From Clostridia bacterium (GTDB lineage Bacteria > Bacillota > Clostridia > Monoglobales > Monoglobaceae), in the NCBI GenBank assembly GCA_017546145.1, contig JAFYXN010000002.1:42011-106010 (forward strand): 64,000 bases of DNA, written 5' to 3'. Below are positions 18,282-28,111 of the stretch, one piece after another. The position numbers were made by a program, and so were the translations under genes. The notes under the pieces are model-generated. The model saw only the letters and a list, made by a program, of their open reading frames with translations. It was not told the DNA's origin and ran no database searches. How positions within the stretch are numbered: the stretch's first letter is position 1; each line of letters begins with the position of its first letter.

Positions 18282-19742
18282 ATGAGAAAATGGTTTAAAA
18301 CATCGGTGATTTGGTTGTGCATTGTTGCAATGCTGATTTCTGTTAACAGTATGTTTGTGTTTGCAGAAATCAATGCCGGAGCAGGCGCAAGTGAGCAAAC
18401 GGTTGATTTATCTGATAATGTTGAAAAAATCATTAACAACCTCACCATTCTTTCAAGATATGATGATGTGACAAAAGAAAAGCTTTATAAAACAGCTTTT
18501 GAAGCTGTTTTTAATGAAAATCCTCAGGCTTATGAAGAAGTTCTCAAGGCAATTCTTTCTTCAATTGATGAAAACTCGGCATATTATAATCAGGAAGAAG
18601 CGGAAAAGTTTCTTCAGGACCTTAACGAAGAGGTTACAGGTATTGGCGTAAATGTTCTTATGAGTGACGGAAACATCATTGTTTCACAGCCGATACCCGG
18701 TTCACCTGCAGAGAAAGCAGGAATTATGGCGGGGGATATTATAATCGGAGCAGATACCTCTGACCTTCGAGGTATGGAATTTGAAGCCGCTTTAGACAAA
18801 ATCCGCGGCAAAGAAGGAACCTTTGTAAAAGTAAGAATTATTCGTTCCGGAATAAGCGAACCAATCAGCTTTAATATAAAGCGTGAAAAGGTAACTCAAA
18901 ATCCGGTTGAATATGAGATTATTGAAGCCGATGGTAAAAAAATTATAAAAATAGTGATATACTCGTTCACTGAAACTGTTGCAGAAAACTTCAAAAAGGC
19001 TCTTGTTGCGGCAGACACAGCGCGCACAACCAACCTTATAATAGACCTTCGTGATAACGGTGGCGGTTATCTTGACCAAGCGGTTGCGATTGCAGATATG
19101 CTGCTTCCCAAAGATTCATTAATCACTACAGAAGACCATAAAATTTCTCTGTTGAATAAGGTATATAAGGCAAAGGGTACAACAAAGAAGTATAAAATTG
19201 CAGTTCTTGTAAACAAAATGAGTGCAAGTGCATCAGAGGTCCTGACAGCGGCTCTTGTTGATAACGGAGTGGCAAAAGCCATTGGTGAAAAAACCTTTGG
19301 CAAGGGTACTGTACAGACAATGAGTATGACGTCCGACGGTGGAATAATGAAGTATACCTCAGCGTACTATCTTACACCAAACGGTGAAAATATCCATAAG
19401 GTGGGAATAACTCCCGACATCCGTGTTGAAAATACCCTTAAACCGGTTGATATGTCCTTGTACGATATGTTTTCACTTAGCAAAACATACCGAGTGGGCG
19501 ACAAAGGAGAAGAAGTTAGGCTTGCCAAAGAAATGCTGAAACTCCTGGGCGTTTTTGTGGGAGAGGTAAATGAGGTTTATGATGAAAATCTCAAAATTGC
19601 GGTAAATACCTTCCAAAAGGTGAAAAATCTTTTCCCTTATGGAGTTTTGGATATTACAACTCAGCTCAATTTATATGATGCTCTTAAGACAGCCGAGGTT
19701 GAAAATGACGACCAGCTTCAGACTGCAATAGATTTTTTCTAA
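18282..19742 (+). CDS. S41-family C-terminal processing peptidase (CtpA/CtpB-like)
   Basis: An exported serine protease of 486 residues. The parts in order are a signal or anchor segment (residues 8-30), an N-terminal helical cap, a PDZ domain (about 115-200, GSPAEKAGIMAGDIIIGAD), the S41 core (DLRDNGGGYLDQAVAIAD; catalytic serine in MSASASEVLTAAL; lysine in GEKTFGKGTVQTM), and a C-terminal peptidoglycan-binding module (VGDKGEEVRLAKEML... AVNTFQKVKNL). Relatives cleave regulators in sporulation signalling or wall hydrolases; the exact substrate is not shown here. ATG 18282 is preferred because AGGAG lies 9 bases before it; a TTG at 18273 is too close to it. Confidence 0.92.
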   Translation: MRKWFKTSVIWLCIVAMLISVNSMFVFAEINAGAGASEQTVDLSDNVEKIINNLTILSRYDDVTKEKLYKTAFEAVFNENPQAYEEVLKAILSSIDENSAYYNQEEAEKFLQDLNEEVTGIGVNVLMSDGNIIVSQPIPGSPAEKAGIMAGDIIIGADTSDLRGMEFEAALDKIRGKEGTFVKVRIIRSGISEPISFNIKREKVTQNPVEYEIIEADGKKIIKIVIYSFTETVAENFKKALVAADTARTTNLIIDLRDNGGGYLDQAVAIADMLLPKDSLITTEDHKISLLNKVYKAKGTTKKYKIAVLVNKMSASASEVLTAALVDNGVAKAIGEKTFGKGTVQTMSMTSDGGIMKYTSAYYLTPNGENIHKVGITPDIRVENTLKPVDMSLYDMFSLSKTYRVGDKGEEVRLAKEMLKLLGVFVGEVNEVYDENLKIAVNTFQKVKNLFPYGVLDITTQLNLYDALKTAEVENDDQLQTAIDFF

Positions 19743-19772
19743 ACATTTATCTGAAAGAAAGGATTTGATTTG

Positions 19773-20606
19773 ATGAGTGAAAATTGCACACACGATTGTT
19801 CAAGCTGCGGAGAAAACTGCAGTTCAAGAACTGAAGAGCAAAGCCTTCTGGCACCTCAAAATTCGATGAGTAATATAAAAAAGGTAATAGGAATTGTAAG
19901 CGGTAAGGGTGGCGTAGGCAAGTCCTTGGTTACTTCTTTGCTGACAGCAGGAGTCCAAAAGGCGGGCTTTAGCACTGCCATTCTTGATGCTGACATAACA
20001 GGTCCTTCAATCCCAAAGCTTTTTGGAATTAATAAAAAGGCTGTGGGCAACGAGTACGGAATTCTTCCTTGCGTAAGCTCAAACGGGACAAAAATAATGT
20101 CAATTAATCTTCTGCTTGAAAATGATACCGACCCTGTTGTATGGCGAGGACCGGTTATTGGTGGAACGGTAAAACAGTTCTGGACAGATGTTATATGGGA
20201 GGATGTTGACTTTATGTTTGTGGACATGCCGCCGGGAACAGGCGACGTGCCGCTTACTGTGTTTCAGTCGTTGCCGATTGATGGCATAATTGTTGTTACT
20301 TCACCGCAGGAGCTTGTTTCAATGATAGTTGAAAAAGCGGTAAAGATGGCACAGCTTATGGATATTCCGATTTTAGGAATAGTTGAGAATATGAGCTATG
20401 TTGAATGTCCTAATTGCTCAGAGAAGATAAGTATTTTCGGCGAAAGCAAGCTGGACGAAACAGCCAGGAATGCCGGACTTAAAGCACTTGGCAAAATCCC
20501 GATGCGTGCAGATATTGCATCAAGGTGCGATGCGGGACGTGTTGAGGATATAGAAAGCGAAGCGTGGCTCAGCGACGCAATTGCGGCTGTAAAAGATTTA
20601 AAATAA
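19773..20606 (+). CDS. Mrp/NBP35-family iron-sulfur cluster carrier ATPase
   Basis: A P-loop ATPase (277 residues) of the Mrp/ApbC type that carries and inserts Fe-S clusters. It has the deviant Walker A SGKGGVGKSLVTSLL (about residue 45), the switch region DADITGPSIPKLFG, MPPGTGDVPLTV, and ENMSYVECPNC with the C-terminal C-X2-C that holds the bridging cluster. The N-terminus carries a further cysteine group (CTHDCSSCGENC), as in NBP35-like clostridial forms. The start follows GAAAGGA. It may serve the Fe-S enzymes of an anaerobe such as HydE/HydG, but the proximity here is to unrelated genes. Confidence 0.92.
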   Translation: MSENCTHDCSSCGENCSSRTEEQSLLAPQNSMSNIKKVIGIVSGKGGVGKSLVTSLLTAGVQKAGFSTAILDADITGPSIPKLFGINKKAVGNEYGILPCVSSNGTKIMSINLLLENDTDPVVWRGPVIGGTVKQFWTDVIWEDVDFMFVDMPPGTGDVPLTVFQSLPIDGIIVVTSPQELVSMIVEKAVKMAQLMDIPILGIVENMSYVECPNCSEKISIFGESKLDETARNAGLKALGKIPMRADIASRCDAGRVEDIESEAWLSDAIAAVKDLK

Positions 20607-20623
20607 CACATAAGAGGAATAAT

Positions 20624-21502
20624 ATGTTTTTATCTGATGAATGGAAAGATTATGAACTACTTGATGCCAAGAACGGCGAAAAGCTCGAACGGTGGGGCAA
20701 AATTATTTTAAGACGGCCTGACCCTCAGATTGTGTGGGACGTTAATGAAGCGGATGCACATTCAAAGTGGAGCAGCCCCGATGCACACTATTATCGAAGC
20801 AATACAGGCGGCGGACACTGGGAAAGCCGAAAAGGAATGCCCGAAAGCTGGACGGTTGATTACAAAGACCTTCGTTTTGGCATTAAAATGATGGGATTTA
20901 AGCATACAGGGCTTTTCCCCGAGCAGGCAACAAACTGGGACTGGTTTTCGAATATAATCAAAAGGTCCGGAAGACACGACGTAAATGTGCTTAACCTTTT
21001 TGCCTATACAGGGGGGGCTACAATGGCAGCATCGGCTGCAGGCGCTGCTGTATGTCATGTTGATGCGTCAAAGGGTATGGTTTCATGGGCAAAGGAAAAC
21101 GCACAGCTTTCAGGGCTTCAGAGCAACCCCATCAGATATATAGTTGATGATGTAAAAAAGTTTACCGAGCGTGAAATCCGAAGAGGCCGTAAGTATGATG
21201 CGGTTATTATGGATCCTCCGTCTTATGGCAGAGGCCCCTCGGGCGAAGTGTGGAAGATTGAAGACGAGTTGTTTGGGCTGGTGGAGCTTTGTATGCAGGT
21301 TTTGTCTGATAATCCGTTGTTCTTCCTGATAAATTCCTACACAACCGGACTTTCAGGCGGTGTTTTGGAAAATATATTAAAAATGACGCTTAAAAAGCGT
21401 TTTGGCGGCAACATTTCAGTTGACGAGGTGGGGCTTCCGATAACAAATCAGGGCTTGGTGTTGCCATGCGGCTATTCCGGTCGTTGGAGTAAAACTGAGT
21501 AA
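20624..21502 (+). CDS. Class I SAM-dependent RNA methyltransferase, RlmI/RlmK-like
   Basis: A 292-residue methyltransferase of the group that makes 5-methylcytosine or 2-methylguanine in 23S rRNA. It has the SAM motif VLNLFAYTGGATMAASAAGA, the acidic loop CHVDASKGMVSWAKENAQL, and the catalytic motif DAVIMDPPSYGRGPSGE (D-P-P-S-Y). The N-terminal part (SDEWKDYELLDAKNGEKLERWG) matches clostridial proteins described as oxidoreductase-like or methyltransferases, without a PUA domain. The exact site is unknown. The ATG at 20624 follows AAGAGGAAT. The last two codons and stop lie inside palindromic element A. Confidence 0.85.
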   Translation: MFLSDEWKDYELLDAKNGEKLERWGKIILRRPDPQIVWDVNEADAHSKWSSPDAHYYRSNTGGGHWESRKGMPESWTVDYKDLRFGIKMMGFKHTGLFPEQATNWDWFSNIIKRSGRHDVNVLNLFAYTGGATMAASAAGAAVCHVDASKGMVSWAKENAQLSGLQSNPIRYIVDDVKKFTEREIRRGRKYDAVIMDPPSYGRGPSGEVWKIEDELFGLVELCMQVLSDNPLFFLINSYTTGLSGGVLENILKMTLKKRFGGNISVDEVGLPITNQGLVLPCGYSGRWSKTE

Positions 21503-21596
21503 AATAGTTCATATCATGTGTTTCCCCTCCTTTATGTACAAAAAGTATACTACGGTCGGGCAAACCCACAATCTTAATCAAATTTACTGCAGTTTT
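21491..21596. repeat. Palindromic intergenic element, copy A
   Basis: A 106-base imperfect inverted repeat. Its ends AAAACTGAGTAAAAT and AATTTACTGCAGTTTT pair with one extra base, the inner arms GTTTCCCC (21520-21527) and GGGCAAAC (21558-21565) form a stem with one mismatch, and the tip is TGTAC (21535-21539) with GTATA (21545-21549) around a 5-base A loop. It aligns without gaps to copy B at 41828-41934. The left end supplies the last codons (Thr-Glu) and the stop of the methyltransferase. Confidence 0.8.
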
Positions 21597-21652
21597 GATA
21601 GAAACAGCGTGATATAAATAACAAATGACAACCTCAAAAAGCAGGTGACAAA

Positions 21653-22531
21653 TTGGACGGAAAAACAAATAACATAGTGGTAGATATAAAAAACGTTGAA
21701 TTTTTATATGAGGATACAGAAGAAACAGGGGGTAGCCGTGTTTTGAAGGATGTAAGCCTTCAGGTCAGACGGGGTGAGTTTTTGGCGGTTTTGGGCCATA
21801 ACGGCTCAGGCAAGTCAACCCTTGCCAAGCATCTTAACGCAATCCTTATCCCCGAAAAGGGCAAGGTGATGGTTGAGGGACTTGATACCTCTGACGAAAG
21901 TCTTTTGTTTGATATACGACAAAGAGTGGGTATGGTATTCCAGAATCCTGACAATCAGCTTGTTGCAACCATTGTTGAGGAGGATGTTGCTTTTGCTCCT
22001 GAAAATTTAGGCGTTCCGCAGAAAGAAATTCGTGAAAGGGTGGATTATGCGCTTGACGCGGTAAATATGACAGAGTATAAAGACCACGCTCCGCACATGC
22101 TCAGCGGCGGTCAAAAACAGCGTATTGCAATTGCCGGCGTTCTTGCAATGAAGCCGGATGTGCTTGTAATGGACGAGCCAACAGCTATGCTTGACCCTGC
22201 CGGACGGCGTGAAATAATGGAAACCGTGAAAAAACTCAACCGTGAAGAAGGCATGACGGTTGTAATGATAACTCATTTTATGGAAGAGGCTGCACAGGCA
22301 GACCGTGTTGTGGTTATGGATCACGGCAAAATATTGATGGAGGGAACACCACGGGAAGTTTTCAGCCGGGTTGACGAAATTAAAAAAATAGGTCTTGATG
22401 TTCCTCAGGCAACTGAATTAATGTACCTTCTGAAAAAATCAGGGTTGAATTTTGAAACCGATATTTTGTCTGCAGATGAATGTGTTAATGTAATTAAAGA
22501 TGTGTACAATGCAGCAAAGGAGGCGCTCTAA
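21653..22531 (+). CDS. ecfA1: Energy-coupling factor transporter ATPase EcfA1
   Basis: One of two ATPases that power the group II ECF vitamin transporters shared by several substrate-binding S proteins. The 292 residues show Walker [14 protein letters not shown], the Q loop [11 protein letters not shown], the signature [13 protein letters not shown] and Walker [14 protein letters not shown], then the typical C-terminal extension. It starts at TTG 21653 with CAGGTGA just upstream; ecfA2 begins the base after its stop. No S component lies in the window. Confidence 0.95.
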   Translation: MDGKTNNIVVDIKNVEFLYEDTEETGGSRVLKDVSLQVRRGEFLAVLGHNGSGKSTLAKHLNAILIPEKGKVMVEGLDTSDESLLFDIRQRVGMVFQNPDNQLVATIVEEDVAFAPENLGVPQKEIRERVDYALDAVNMTEYKDHAPHMLSGGQKQRIAIAGVLAMKPDVLVMDEPTAMLDPAGRREIMETVKKLNREEGMTVVMITHFMEEAAQADRVVVMDHGKILMEGTPREVFSRVDEIKKIGLDVPQATELMYLLKKSGLNFETDILSADECVNVIKDVYNAAKEAL

Positions 22532-23377
22532 ATGATTAAGCTGACAGATGTAAGCTATACCTATATGACAGGCGGCCCCTTTGAAAAAGCAGCAGTATCC
22601 GATGTTAATCTGACTCTTAACAATGGCGATTTTATCGGACTTATGGGACATACGGGCTCGGGGAAGTCGACGCTTATTCAGATGATAGCAGGGCTTATAA
22701 AGCCAACATCAGGTACAATAGAAATTGATGGACAGACCTTACATTCAAAAGACTGCAATATGCGCAAAATCCGCTTTAAAACAGGGCTTGTTATGCAGTA
22801 CCCTGAGTATCAGCTTTTTGAAGAAACGGTATTTAAGGATATAGCGTTTGGCCCGTCCAATATGCAGCTTCCCGACGAGGATATAAAAAGACGTGTAGAG
22901 TTTGCGGCAGATTTGGTAGGACTTGCGCCTGAAATTCTTGAAAAATCGCCGTTTGAACTGTCGGGCGGTCAAAAACGCAGAGTTGCAATTGCCGGAGTTC
23001 TGGCAATGGAGCCGCAGCTTCTTATTCTTGACGAGCCGACAGCCGGACTTGACCCTGCAGGCAGAGATGAGATTTTGTGCAAAATAAAGGATATGCACAG
23101 ACGTCTTGGCATTACTGTAATCCTTGTTTCTCACAGCATGGAGGATTTGGCAAATATTACAAACAGGATTGTTGTGATGAATCATGGCAGGGTAGCGATG
23201 CATGACAAGACTTCAGAAATATTCAAAAAATCCGAAGAATTGCAAAAAATGGGTCTTGCAGTGCCGCAGATTACCGAAATATGTGAAAAGCTAAGAGCGG
23301 CAGGACTTCCTCTTTCTGAGGGGATTTACACAGTCGAAATGGCTAAGGCCGAAATTGAAAAGGTGCTGAAAAAGTAA
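22532..23377 (+). CDS. ecfA2: Energy-coupling factor transporter ATPase EcfA2
   Basis: Second ATPase of the ECF module (281 residues), with Walker A GHTGSGKSTLIQM, Q loop LVMQYPEYQLFEE, signature LSGGQKRRVAIAG and Walker B LLILDEPTAGLDP. It forms a heterodimer with EcfA1 that moves EcfT. The start codon follows the ecfA1 stop directly, with AAAGGAGG inside the end of ecfA1, indicating coupled translation. Confidence 0.95.
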   Translation: MIKLTDVSYTYMTGGPFEKAAVSDVNLTLNNGDFIGLMGHTGSGKSTLIQMIAGLIKPTSGTIEIDGQTLHSKDCNMRKIRFKTGLVMQYPEYQLFEETVFKDIAFGPSNMQLPDEDIKRRVEFAADLVGLAPEILEKSPFELSGGQKRRVAIAGVLAMEPQLLILDEPTAGLDPAGRDEILCKIKDMHRRLGITVILVSHSMEDLANITNRIVVMNHGRVAMHDKTSEIFKKSEELQKMGLAVPQITEICEKLRAAGLPLSEGIYTVEMAKAEIEKVLKK

Positions 23378-23395
23378 AACGAGAGAGGTGACATT

Positions 23396-24211
23396 ATGTT
23401 CAAGGATATTACTTTAGGTCAATACTTCCCCGGACATTCATTTATACACAGACTTGATCCAAGAACAAAAATTCTTGCTGTTATTATCTATATTACGTCC
23501 ATATTTTGCATAAAAAGCTTTCTCGGTTATGCAGTGCTTGCGGCTTTTACAGTTCTTTGCGTACTGTCCTCTAAAATTCCGTTTAAGTTTGTTCTTAAAG
23601 GCTTAAAGCCAATAATGATTTTTGTTATCATAACAGCAATATTCAATTTATTTCTGACAGACGGAAAAATTCTTGTAAGATGGTCGTTTATCACAATTAC
23701 TTACGAGGGTGTGCGTCTTGCGATTTTTATGGTGCTGAGATTATTTTTCCTTGTTCTTGGCACATCAATACTGACGCTTACCACATCTCCCATTGCCCTC
23801 ACTGACGGAATCGAGTATTTACTGTCACCGCTTAAAAAGGTAGGTGTTCCTGCTCATGAGCTTGCAATGATGATGACAATTGCGCTCAGGTTTGTCCCAA
23901 CTCTTTTGGAGGAAACAGACAAAATTATAAAAGCACAAACAGCAAGAGGTGCAGATTTTGAAAGCGGAAACCTTATAAACCGGGCAAAGGCTATGATTCC
24001 AATACTTATACCGCTGTTTATAAGTGCGTTCAGACGCGCAGACGATTTGGCTGTTGCAATGGAATGCCGGTGCTATCGCGGCGGCGAAAACAGAACACGT
24101 CTGCGTGAATTAAAAATGAAAAAAGGCGACGTATTCGGTTGGTTTGCACTTGTCTGTCTTGTTGGGCTTATTGTGCTTGCCAATGTGGCATACGGCAGGA
24201 TTAATATATGA
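23396..24211 (+). CDS. ecfT: Energy-coupling factor transmembrane protein EcfT
   Basis: Membrane scaffold of the ECF transporter, 271 residues. It starts GQYFPGHSFIHRLDPRTKI, has four to five hydrophobic segments (about residues 28-65, 75-95, 105-135 and 245-265), and two cytoplasmic coupling helices with the Ala-Arg-Gly-type motifs TARGADFESG and CRCYRGG, which dock into the ATPases. It overlaps truA by four bases. The ecfA1-ecfA2-ecfT-truA order is conserved across Firmicutes. Confidence 0.95.
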   Translation: MFKDITLGQYFPGHSFIHRLDPRTKILAVIIYITSIFCIKSFLGYAVLAAFTVLCVLSSKIPFKFVLKGLKPIMIFVIITAIFNLFLTDGKILVRWSFITITYEGVRLAIFMVLRLFFLVLGTSILTLTTSPIALTDGIEYLLSPLKKVGVPAHELAMMMTIALRFVPTLLEETDKIIKAQTARGADFESGNLINRAKAMIPILIPLFISAFRRADDLAVAMECRCYRGGENRTRLRELKMKKGDVFGWFALVCLVGLIVLANVAYGRINI

Positions 24212-24969
24212 GAAATATAGCGGTAAAAATTATGTATGACGGCAGTAGGTATCACGGCTGGCAATATCAGAAAAACGCAGTAACCGTGCAGGAGCGTATT
24301 GAAACCGTACTGTCAGAATTGACAAGACAAAACGTGTCGGTTTGCGGCTGCAGCAGAACAGATGCCGGAGTTCATGCGCTTGAATATGTTTTTAATTTCA
24401 AATCAGATACAAAAATTCCTGTCGACAAGCTTCCCTATGCAATAAATACCCATTTAGGCGAAGATTCCATTGCAGCAGTTGCAGCAAGCGAGGTCTGTGA
24501 AGATTTTAGTGCACGCTTTTCTTCAAAAGGGAAGCGGTATGTCTATAAAATTTGGAATTCCAATATTGAAAATCCATTTACATCAAATTATTCGTGGTTT
24601 GTTCCATATAAGCTTGATATTGAAAAAATGACAAAGGCTGCGCCGCTTTTTTCCGGAGTGCATGACTTTTCGGCATTTATGGCGGCAGGCGGTTCGCAAA
24701 AAACAACAATAAGAACAATTCGTGATTGCAAGGTTTCAAAAAGCCTTGAATGGAAAGAGCAAATAGAGATTGAGGTAGAGGCAGATGCCTTTCTTTATAA
24801 TATGGTGCGCATAATATCGGGAACTTTGGCAGAGGTAGGCATGGGCAGGATTCGGGTTGAGGATATACCTGAAATAATCAAAAGCTGTGACAGACGCAGT
24901 GCCGGTATGACAGCACCGCCTGAAGGATTGTTTTTGAAAAAAGTATTTTTTGAAACCGAGTTGTTTTAA
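24208..24969 (+). CDS. truA: tRNA pseudouridine(38-40) synthase TruA
   Basis: Isomerises uridines 38-40 of the anticodon stem to pseudouridine. The 253 residues have the family start VKIMYDGSRYHGWQYQ, the catalytic aspartate in GCSRTDAGVHALEYV, and the C-terminal FLYNMVRIISGTL. The ATG overlaps the ecfT stop (ATGA). Confidence 0.96.
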   Translation: MRNIAVKIMYDGSRYHGWQYQKNAVTVQERIETVLSELTRQNVSVCGCSRTDAGVHALEYVFNFKSDTKIPVDKLPYAINTHLGEDSIAAVAASEVCEDFSARFSSKGKRYVYKIWNSNIENPFTSNYSWFVPYKLDIEKMTKAAPLFSGVHDFSAFMAAGGSQKTTIRTIRDCKVSKSLEWKEQIEIEVEADAFLYNMVRIISGTLAEVGMGRIRVEDIPEIIKSCDRRSAGMTAPPEGLFLKKVFFETELF

Positions 24970-24995
24970 TTTGAAAGAAATTTGGGGTGTTAGAA

Positions 24996-26093
24996 GTGAA
25001 GGTTGATTTTAAAAGAGCATTCAGCAAAAAAAGGATTGTCGCAGTGCTTGTTGTGCTTGCAGCAATTCTTGTAATGATGCTGTCTAATCCTGAGGTAAAG
25101 AACTTCTTTCTTGATGCCGAAAGTGTAAAGCTGGATTTTCAGACCGGCATAGACTATGATATGGTTACATACGGCAAAAATATGCTGCTTGTGAATAACG
25201 AGGGTATCTCGGCAATAGACAAAAGCGGTCGAGAAGTATGGAACATAGTTTGTGCTGCGACAAGACCGGCTGTTCTGGTGCGCGGCGACTTTATAATGCT
25301 TAGTGATATGAACGGCAAAAATGTTCGTACCTTTGAAAAAGAAAAAACAGTTGCACAAATACAAACAAAAAATGAAATATTATGCTCAAAAGTGAATAAA
25401 AATGGATATATAGCGGTTGCAACAGACGAGCTTGGTTATAAAGGTCTTGTAACGCTATATGACAAAAACGGCAGTGAGCTTTTTAAATGGCATAGCGGTG
25501 CAGGGTACATAGGTGATATTGACATTCTGTCAAAACAAAAAATTGCAGTATCACAAATACTTACAAACAAAGAAAAGGTTTTAAGCAGAATTTTGATTAT
25601 TGAACCTGACTCTGAGGAAGAGCCTTTGTGCATTGCAGAGCTTGAAGGCATAGTGATGAAGCTTTGCTATCGTGATAACGGAAGTTTGGTTGCGGTTTCT
25701 GAAAATGGTCTGTATGGCTTTAAAAAGAACGGCAAGCCGGATTTTTCTGTCAGCTTTGAGGGAAGAACTCCTATCGGCTGTAATATAGAAAACCAAGGGA
25801 ATATGGTTTTTGCTTTTGACAGTGGACTCAACAGCACTGTGCTTGAGAGTTATTCTGCCGGCGGAAAGCTGCGCGGCAGCTATAATTCAAACAATCAGAT
25901 AAAAGTGTTTGACGTAAACGGCGAGTGTATCGTTGCAGTAAGCCCTGACGGAATTGTGAAGTTAAATCCTAAGGGTGAGGTAAAAAAGAAAACAAGCCTC
26001 AGCAAGGATGTTCAGAAGATAAGAATATTCTCAAGCCGTGACAGATTTCTCTCGCTCGGCGGAAGCAGTGCTGAGATAATAAAATTCAGATAA
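24996..26093 (+). CDS. Membrane-anchored DUF5711-like protein
   Basis: 365 residues. One N-terminal membrane anchor (IVAVLVVLAAILVMML, about residues 12-28) is followed by an extracytoplasmic domain with repeated beta motifs (GREVWNIVCAATRPAVLVRG, GYIAVATDELGYKGLVTLYD, GSLVAVSENGLYGFKKNG), resembling a PQQ/WD-type beta propeller. This fits the clostridial DUF5711 family, which has no known function. Two GTG starts are possible; 24996 is preferred because GGGGTG lies 6 bases before it, the other being 24987. It lies between truA and a CvpA-family gene, in what looks like one operon through rho. Confidence 0.65.
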   Translation: MKVDFKRAFSKKRIVAVLVVLAAILVMMLSNPEVKNFFLDAESVKLDFQTGIDYDMVTYGKNMLLVNNEGISAIDKSGREVWNIVCAATRPAVLVRGDFIMLSDMNGKNVRTFEKEKTVAQIQTKNEILCSKVNKNGYIAVATDELGYKGLVTLYDKNGSELFKWHSGAGYIGDIDILSKQKIAVSQILTNKEKVLSRILIIEPDSEEEPLCIAELEGIVMKLCYRDNGSLVAVSENGLYGFKKNGKPDFSVSFEGRTPIGCNIENQGNMVFAFDSGLNSTVLESYSAGGKLRGSYNSNNQIKVFDVNGECIVAVSPDGIVKLNPKGEVKKKTSLSKDVQKIRIFSSRDRFLSLGGSSAEIIKFR

Positions 26094-26109
26094 TACGGAG
26101 GTCTTGTGT

Positions 26110-26730
26110 ATGCTGGCAGATATTTGTGTCATAGCAGTTGTAGCGTTTTTTATTTATACGGGTTACAGAGCGGGACTTATGAGGTCTGTTGTCAGAATAG
26201 CGTCGTATATTGTATCAATTGCGGTGTCGTTCTTTTTGTATCCGGTTGTGTCGGATTTTCTTATGAAGACTGCTGTGTACGAAAAAATACGCGATTTTGT
26301 AAACGCAAATTATGTTTCGCAAAGTATGACACAGGCAAGCGAAAACACATTTGGTATTTTTGCAAAATATATAGGTGACGATATTCAAAATGCGGCAGAG
26401 GGCGTGTCAGGGGCGATTGCCGGTCTTTTGGTAAATATAATTGCCTTTGTAATAATACTTTTTCTAAGCCGCCTTATAATCCGCATTGTAACAGGTATGT
26501 TCAATATATTTACAAAGCTCCCGATTATCAAGCAGTTCAACCGTTTTGGCGGTGCAATTCTGGGCGGTGCGCTGGGCGTGCTGGTTTTGTACATAGCAAG
26601 TGCAGTTCTTCTTTTAATTTCTCCGATAGCGCCGGACAGCCGTATCGCATCAGAAATTGAAAAGTCTGTTTTTGCATCCGAGATTTACGAGAACAATGTT
26701 ATATTGCATCTTATAGGAAGGGAGAATTAA
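26110..26730 (+). CDS. CvpA-family membrane protein
   Basis: 206 residues with four hydrophobic helices (about 3-20, 30-48, 100-125 and 145-165), starting [25 protein letters not shown], the hallmark of the CvpA/colicin-V-production family. The role in Firmicutes is not settled. The start at 26110 follows CGGAGG with 8-9 bases of spacing. The stop is next to the rho start. Confidence 0.85.
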   Translation: MLADICVIAVVAFFIYTGYRAGLMRSVVRIASYIVSIAVSFFLYPVVSDFLMKTAVYEKIRDFVNANYVSQSMTQASENTFGIFAKYIGDDIQNAAEGVSGAIAGLLVNIIAFVIILFLSRLIIRIVTGMFNIFTKLPIIKQFNRFGGAILGGALGVLVLYIASAVLLLISPIAPDSRIASEIEKSVFASEIYENNVILHLIGREN

Positions 26731-26731
26731 A

Positions 26732-28087
26732 GTGACAGCTGAGGAACTTAAAAAATTAAAGATAAAAGAGCTGCAAAAGCTTGCGCATGAGTGCGGAATA
26801 AAAAAAGTATCGGGATATAAAAAGACCGAGCTTGTCGAGGAGATTCTGAAAGCACAAAATCCTGATAAAACAGCAGAAGATACAAAGGAAGATTCTATTA
26901 TCCTTGAAAAGTCAGAACCTCAAGTGCAGGAAACCAAAAATTTTGAGGATAAAACAGTATATTCTGACCCGGTACGCAGAACCAATCTGATGAGCGGTGT
27001 TTTAGAGGTCCTGGCAGACGGCTATGGCTTTTTAAGATGCAACAATTATCAGACCGGCGAGAATGATGTTTATGTGTCGGTAAATCAGATTCGCAGGTTT
27101 AATCTTAAAACAGGCGATTTTATCGTGGGCAATACCCGAATGCAGCATGAGGGCGAGCGTTATCAGGCACTTCTTTATGTTCAGACGGTAAACGGCGATA
27201 AAGTGGATGTGTCAATAAGGCGCAGGTCTTTTGATGATTTAACTCCGATTTATCCAAACGAAAGATTAAAGCTTGAACTTGGAAAAGAGGATTACGCAAC
27301 AAGGCTTATAGATTTGGTTGCGCCCCTTGGCAAGGGTCAGCGCGGAATTATTGTTGCTCCCCCAAAAGCCGGAAAGACCACCCTTCTTAAAAATATTGCC
27401 AACAGCATTACAGCAAACAATCCTGACGTTCACCTGATTGTTCTGCTCATTGATGAACGTCCGGAAGAGGTTACGGATATGCAGCGAAGCATCAAGGGTG
27501 ATGTGATATATTCAACCTTTGACGAAGAGCCGCAAAACCATGCCAAGGTGGCAGAGATTGTTCTTGAACGCGCCAAGCGTCTTGTTGAACACAAAAAGGA
27601 TGTTGTTATTTTGCTTGACAGCCTTACAAGACTTTCACGTGCCTACAATCTGGTGGTTACACCGTCGGGCAGAACCCTTTCAGGCGGTCTTGACCCGGGT
27701 GCGCTGTTTAAGCCAAAAAGGTTTTTCGGTGCTGCGCGCAATATCGAGGAGGGCGGCAGCCTTACAATTCTTGCAACCGCATTGGTTGAAACCGGCAGCC
27801 GTATGGACGATGTAATTTTTGAAGAATTTAAGGGTACAGGAAATATGGAGATACGCCTTGACGGAAGACTGCAGGAAAAACGTATTTTTCCTGCGATGGA
27901 TATTGCAAAATCAGGCACACGCCGCGAAGAATTGTTGCTGTCCGAGCGCGAGCTGGAGGCAATTCGCAGTATACGCAAGGCTTATGGCAATAAAAATACC
28001 ATTGAGGTGACAGAAAATATATTACACTGGTTGGTTAAAACCGACAGCAATGAACAGCTTATAGACAATATTGAAAAGATTTTATAA
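26732..28087 (+). CDS. rho: Transcription termination factor Rho
   Basis: Hexameric RNA-dependent ATPase that ends transcription. The 451 residues have the N-terminal SAP-like Rho_N domain (residues 1-45), a charged linker, the cold-shock RNA-binding domain ([14 protein letters not shown]), Walker [14 protein letters not shown], Walker [17 protein letters not shown], the Q loop [13 protein letters not shown] and the R loop. It starts at GTG 26732 with GGGAG upstream. Because Rho acts here, some operon ends in this genome need no hairpin terminator. Confidence 0.97.
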   Translation: MTAEELKKLKIKELQKLAHECGIKKVSGYKKTELVEEILKAQNPDKTAEDTKEDSIILEKSEPQVQETKNFEDKTVYSDPVRRTNLMSGVLEVLADGYGFLRCNNYQTGENDVYVSVNQIRRFNLKTGDFIVGNTRMQHEGERYQALLYVQTVNGDKVDVSIRRRSFDDLTPIYPNERLKLELGKEDYATRLIDLVAPLGKGQRGIIVAPPKAGKTTLLKNIANSITANNPDVHLIVLLIDERPEEVTDMQRSIKGDVIYSTFDEEPQNHAKVAEIVLERAKRLVEHKKDVVILLDSLTRLSRAYNLVVTPSGRTLSGGLDPGALFKPKRFFGAARNIEEGGSLTILATALVETGSRMDDVIFEEFKGTGNMEIRLDGRLQEKRIFPAMDIAKSGTRREELLLSERELEAIRSIRKAYGNKNTIEVTENILHWLVKTDSNEQLIDNIEKIL

Positions 28088-28111
28088 TGTGACAGAAAGG
28101 GAGTGACGGTT

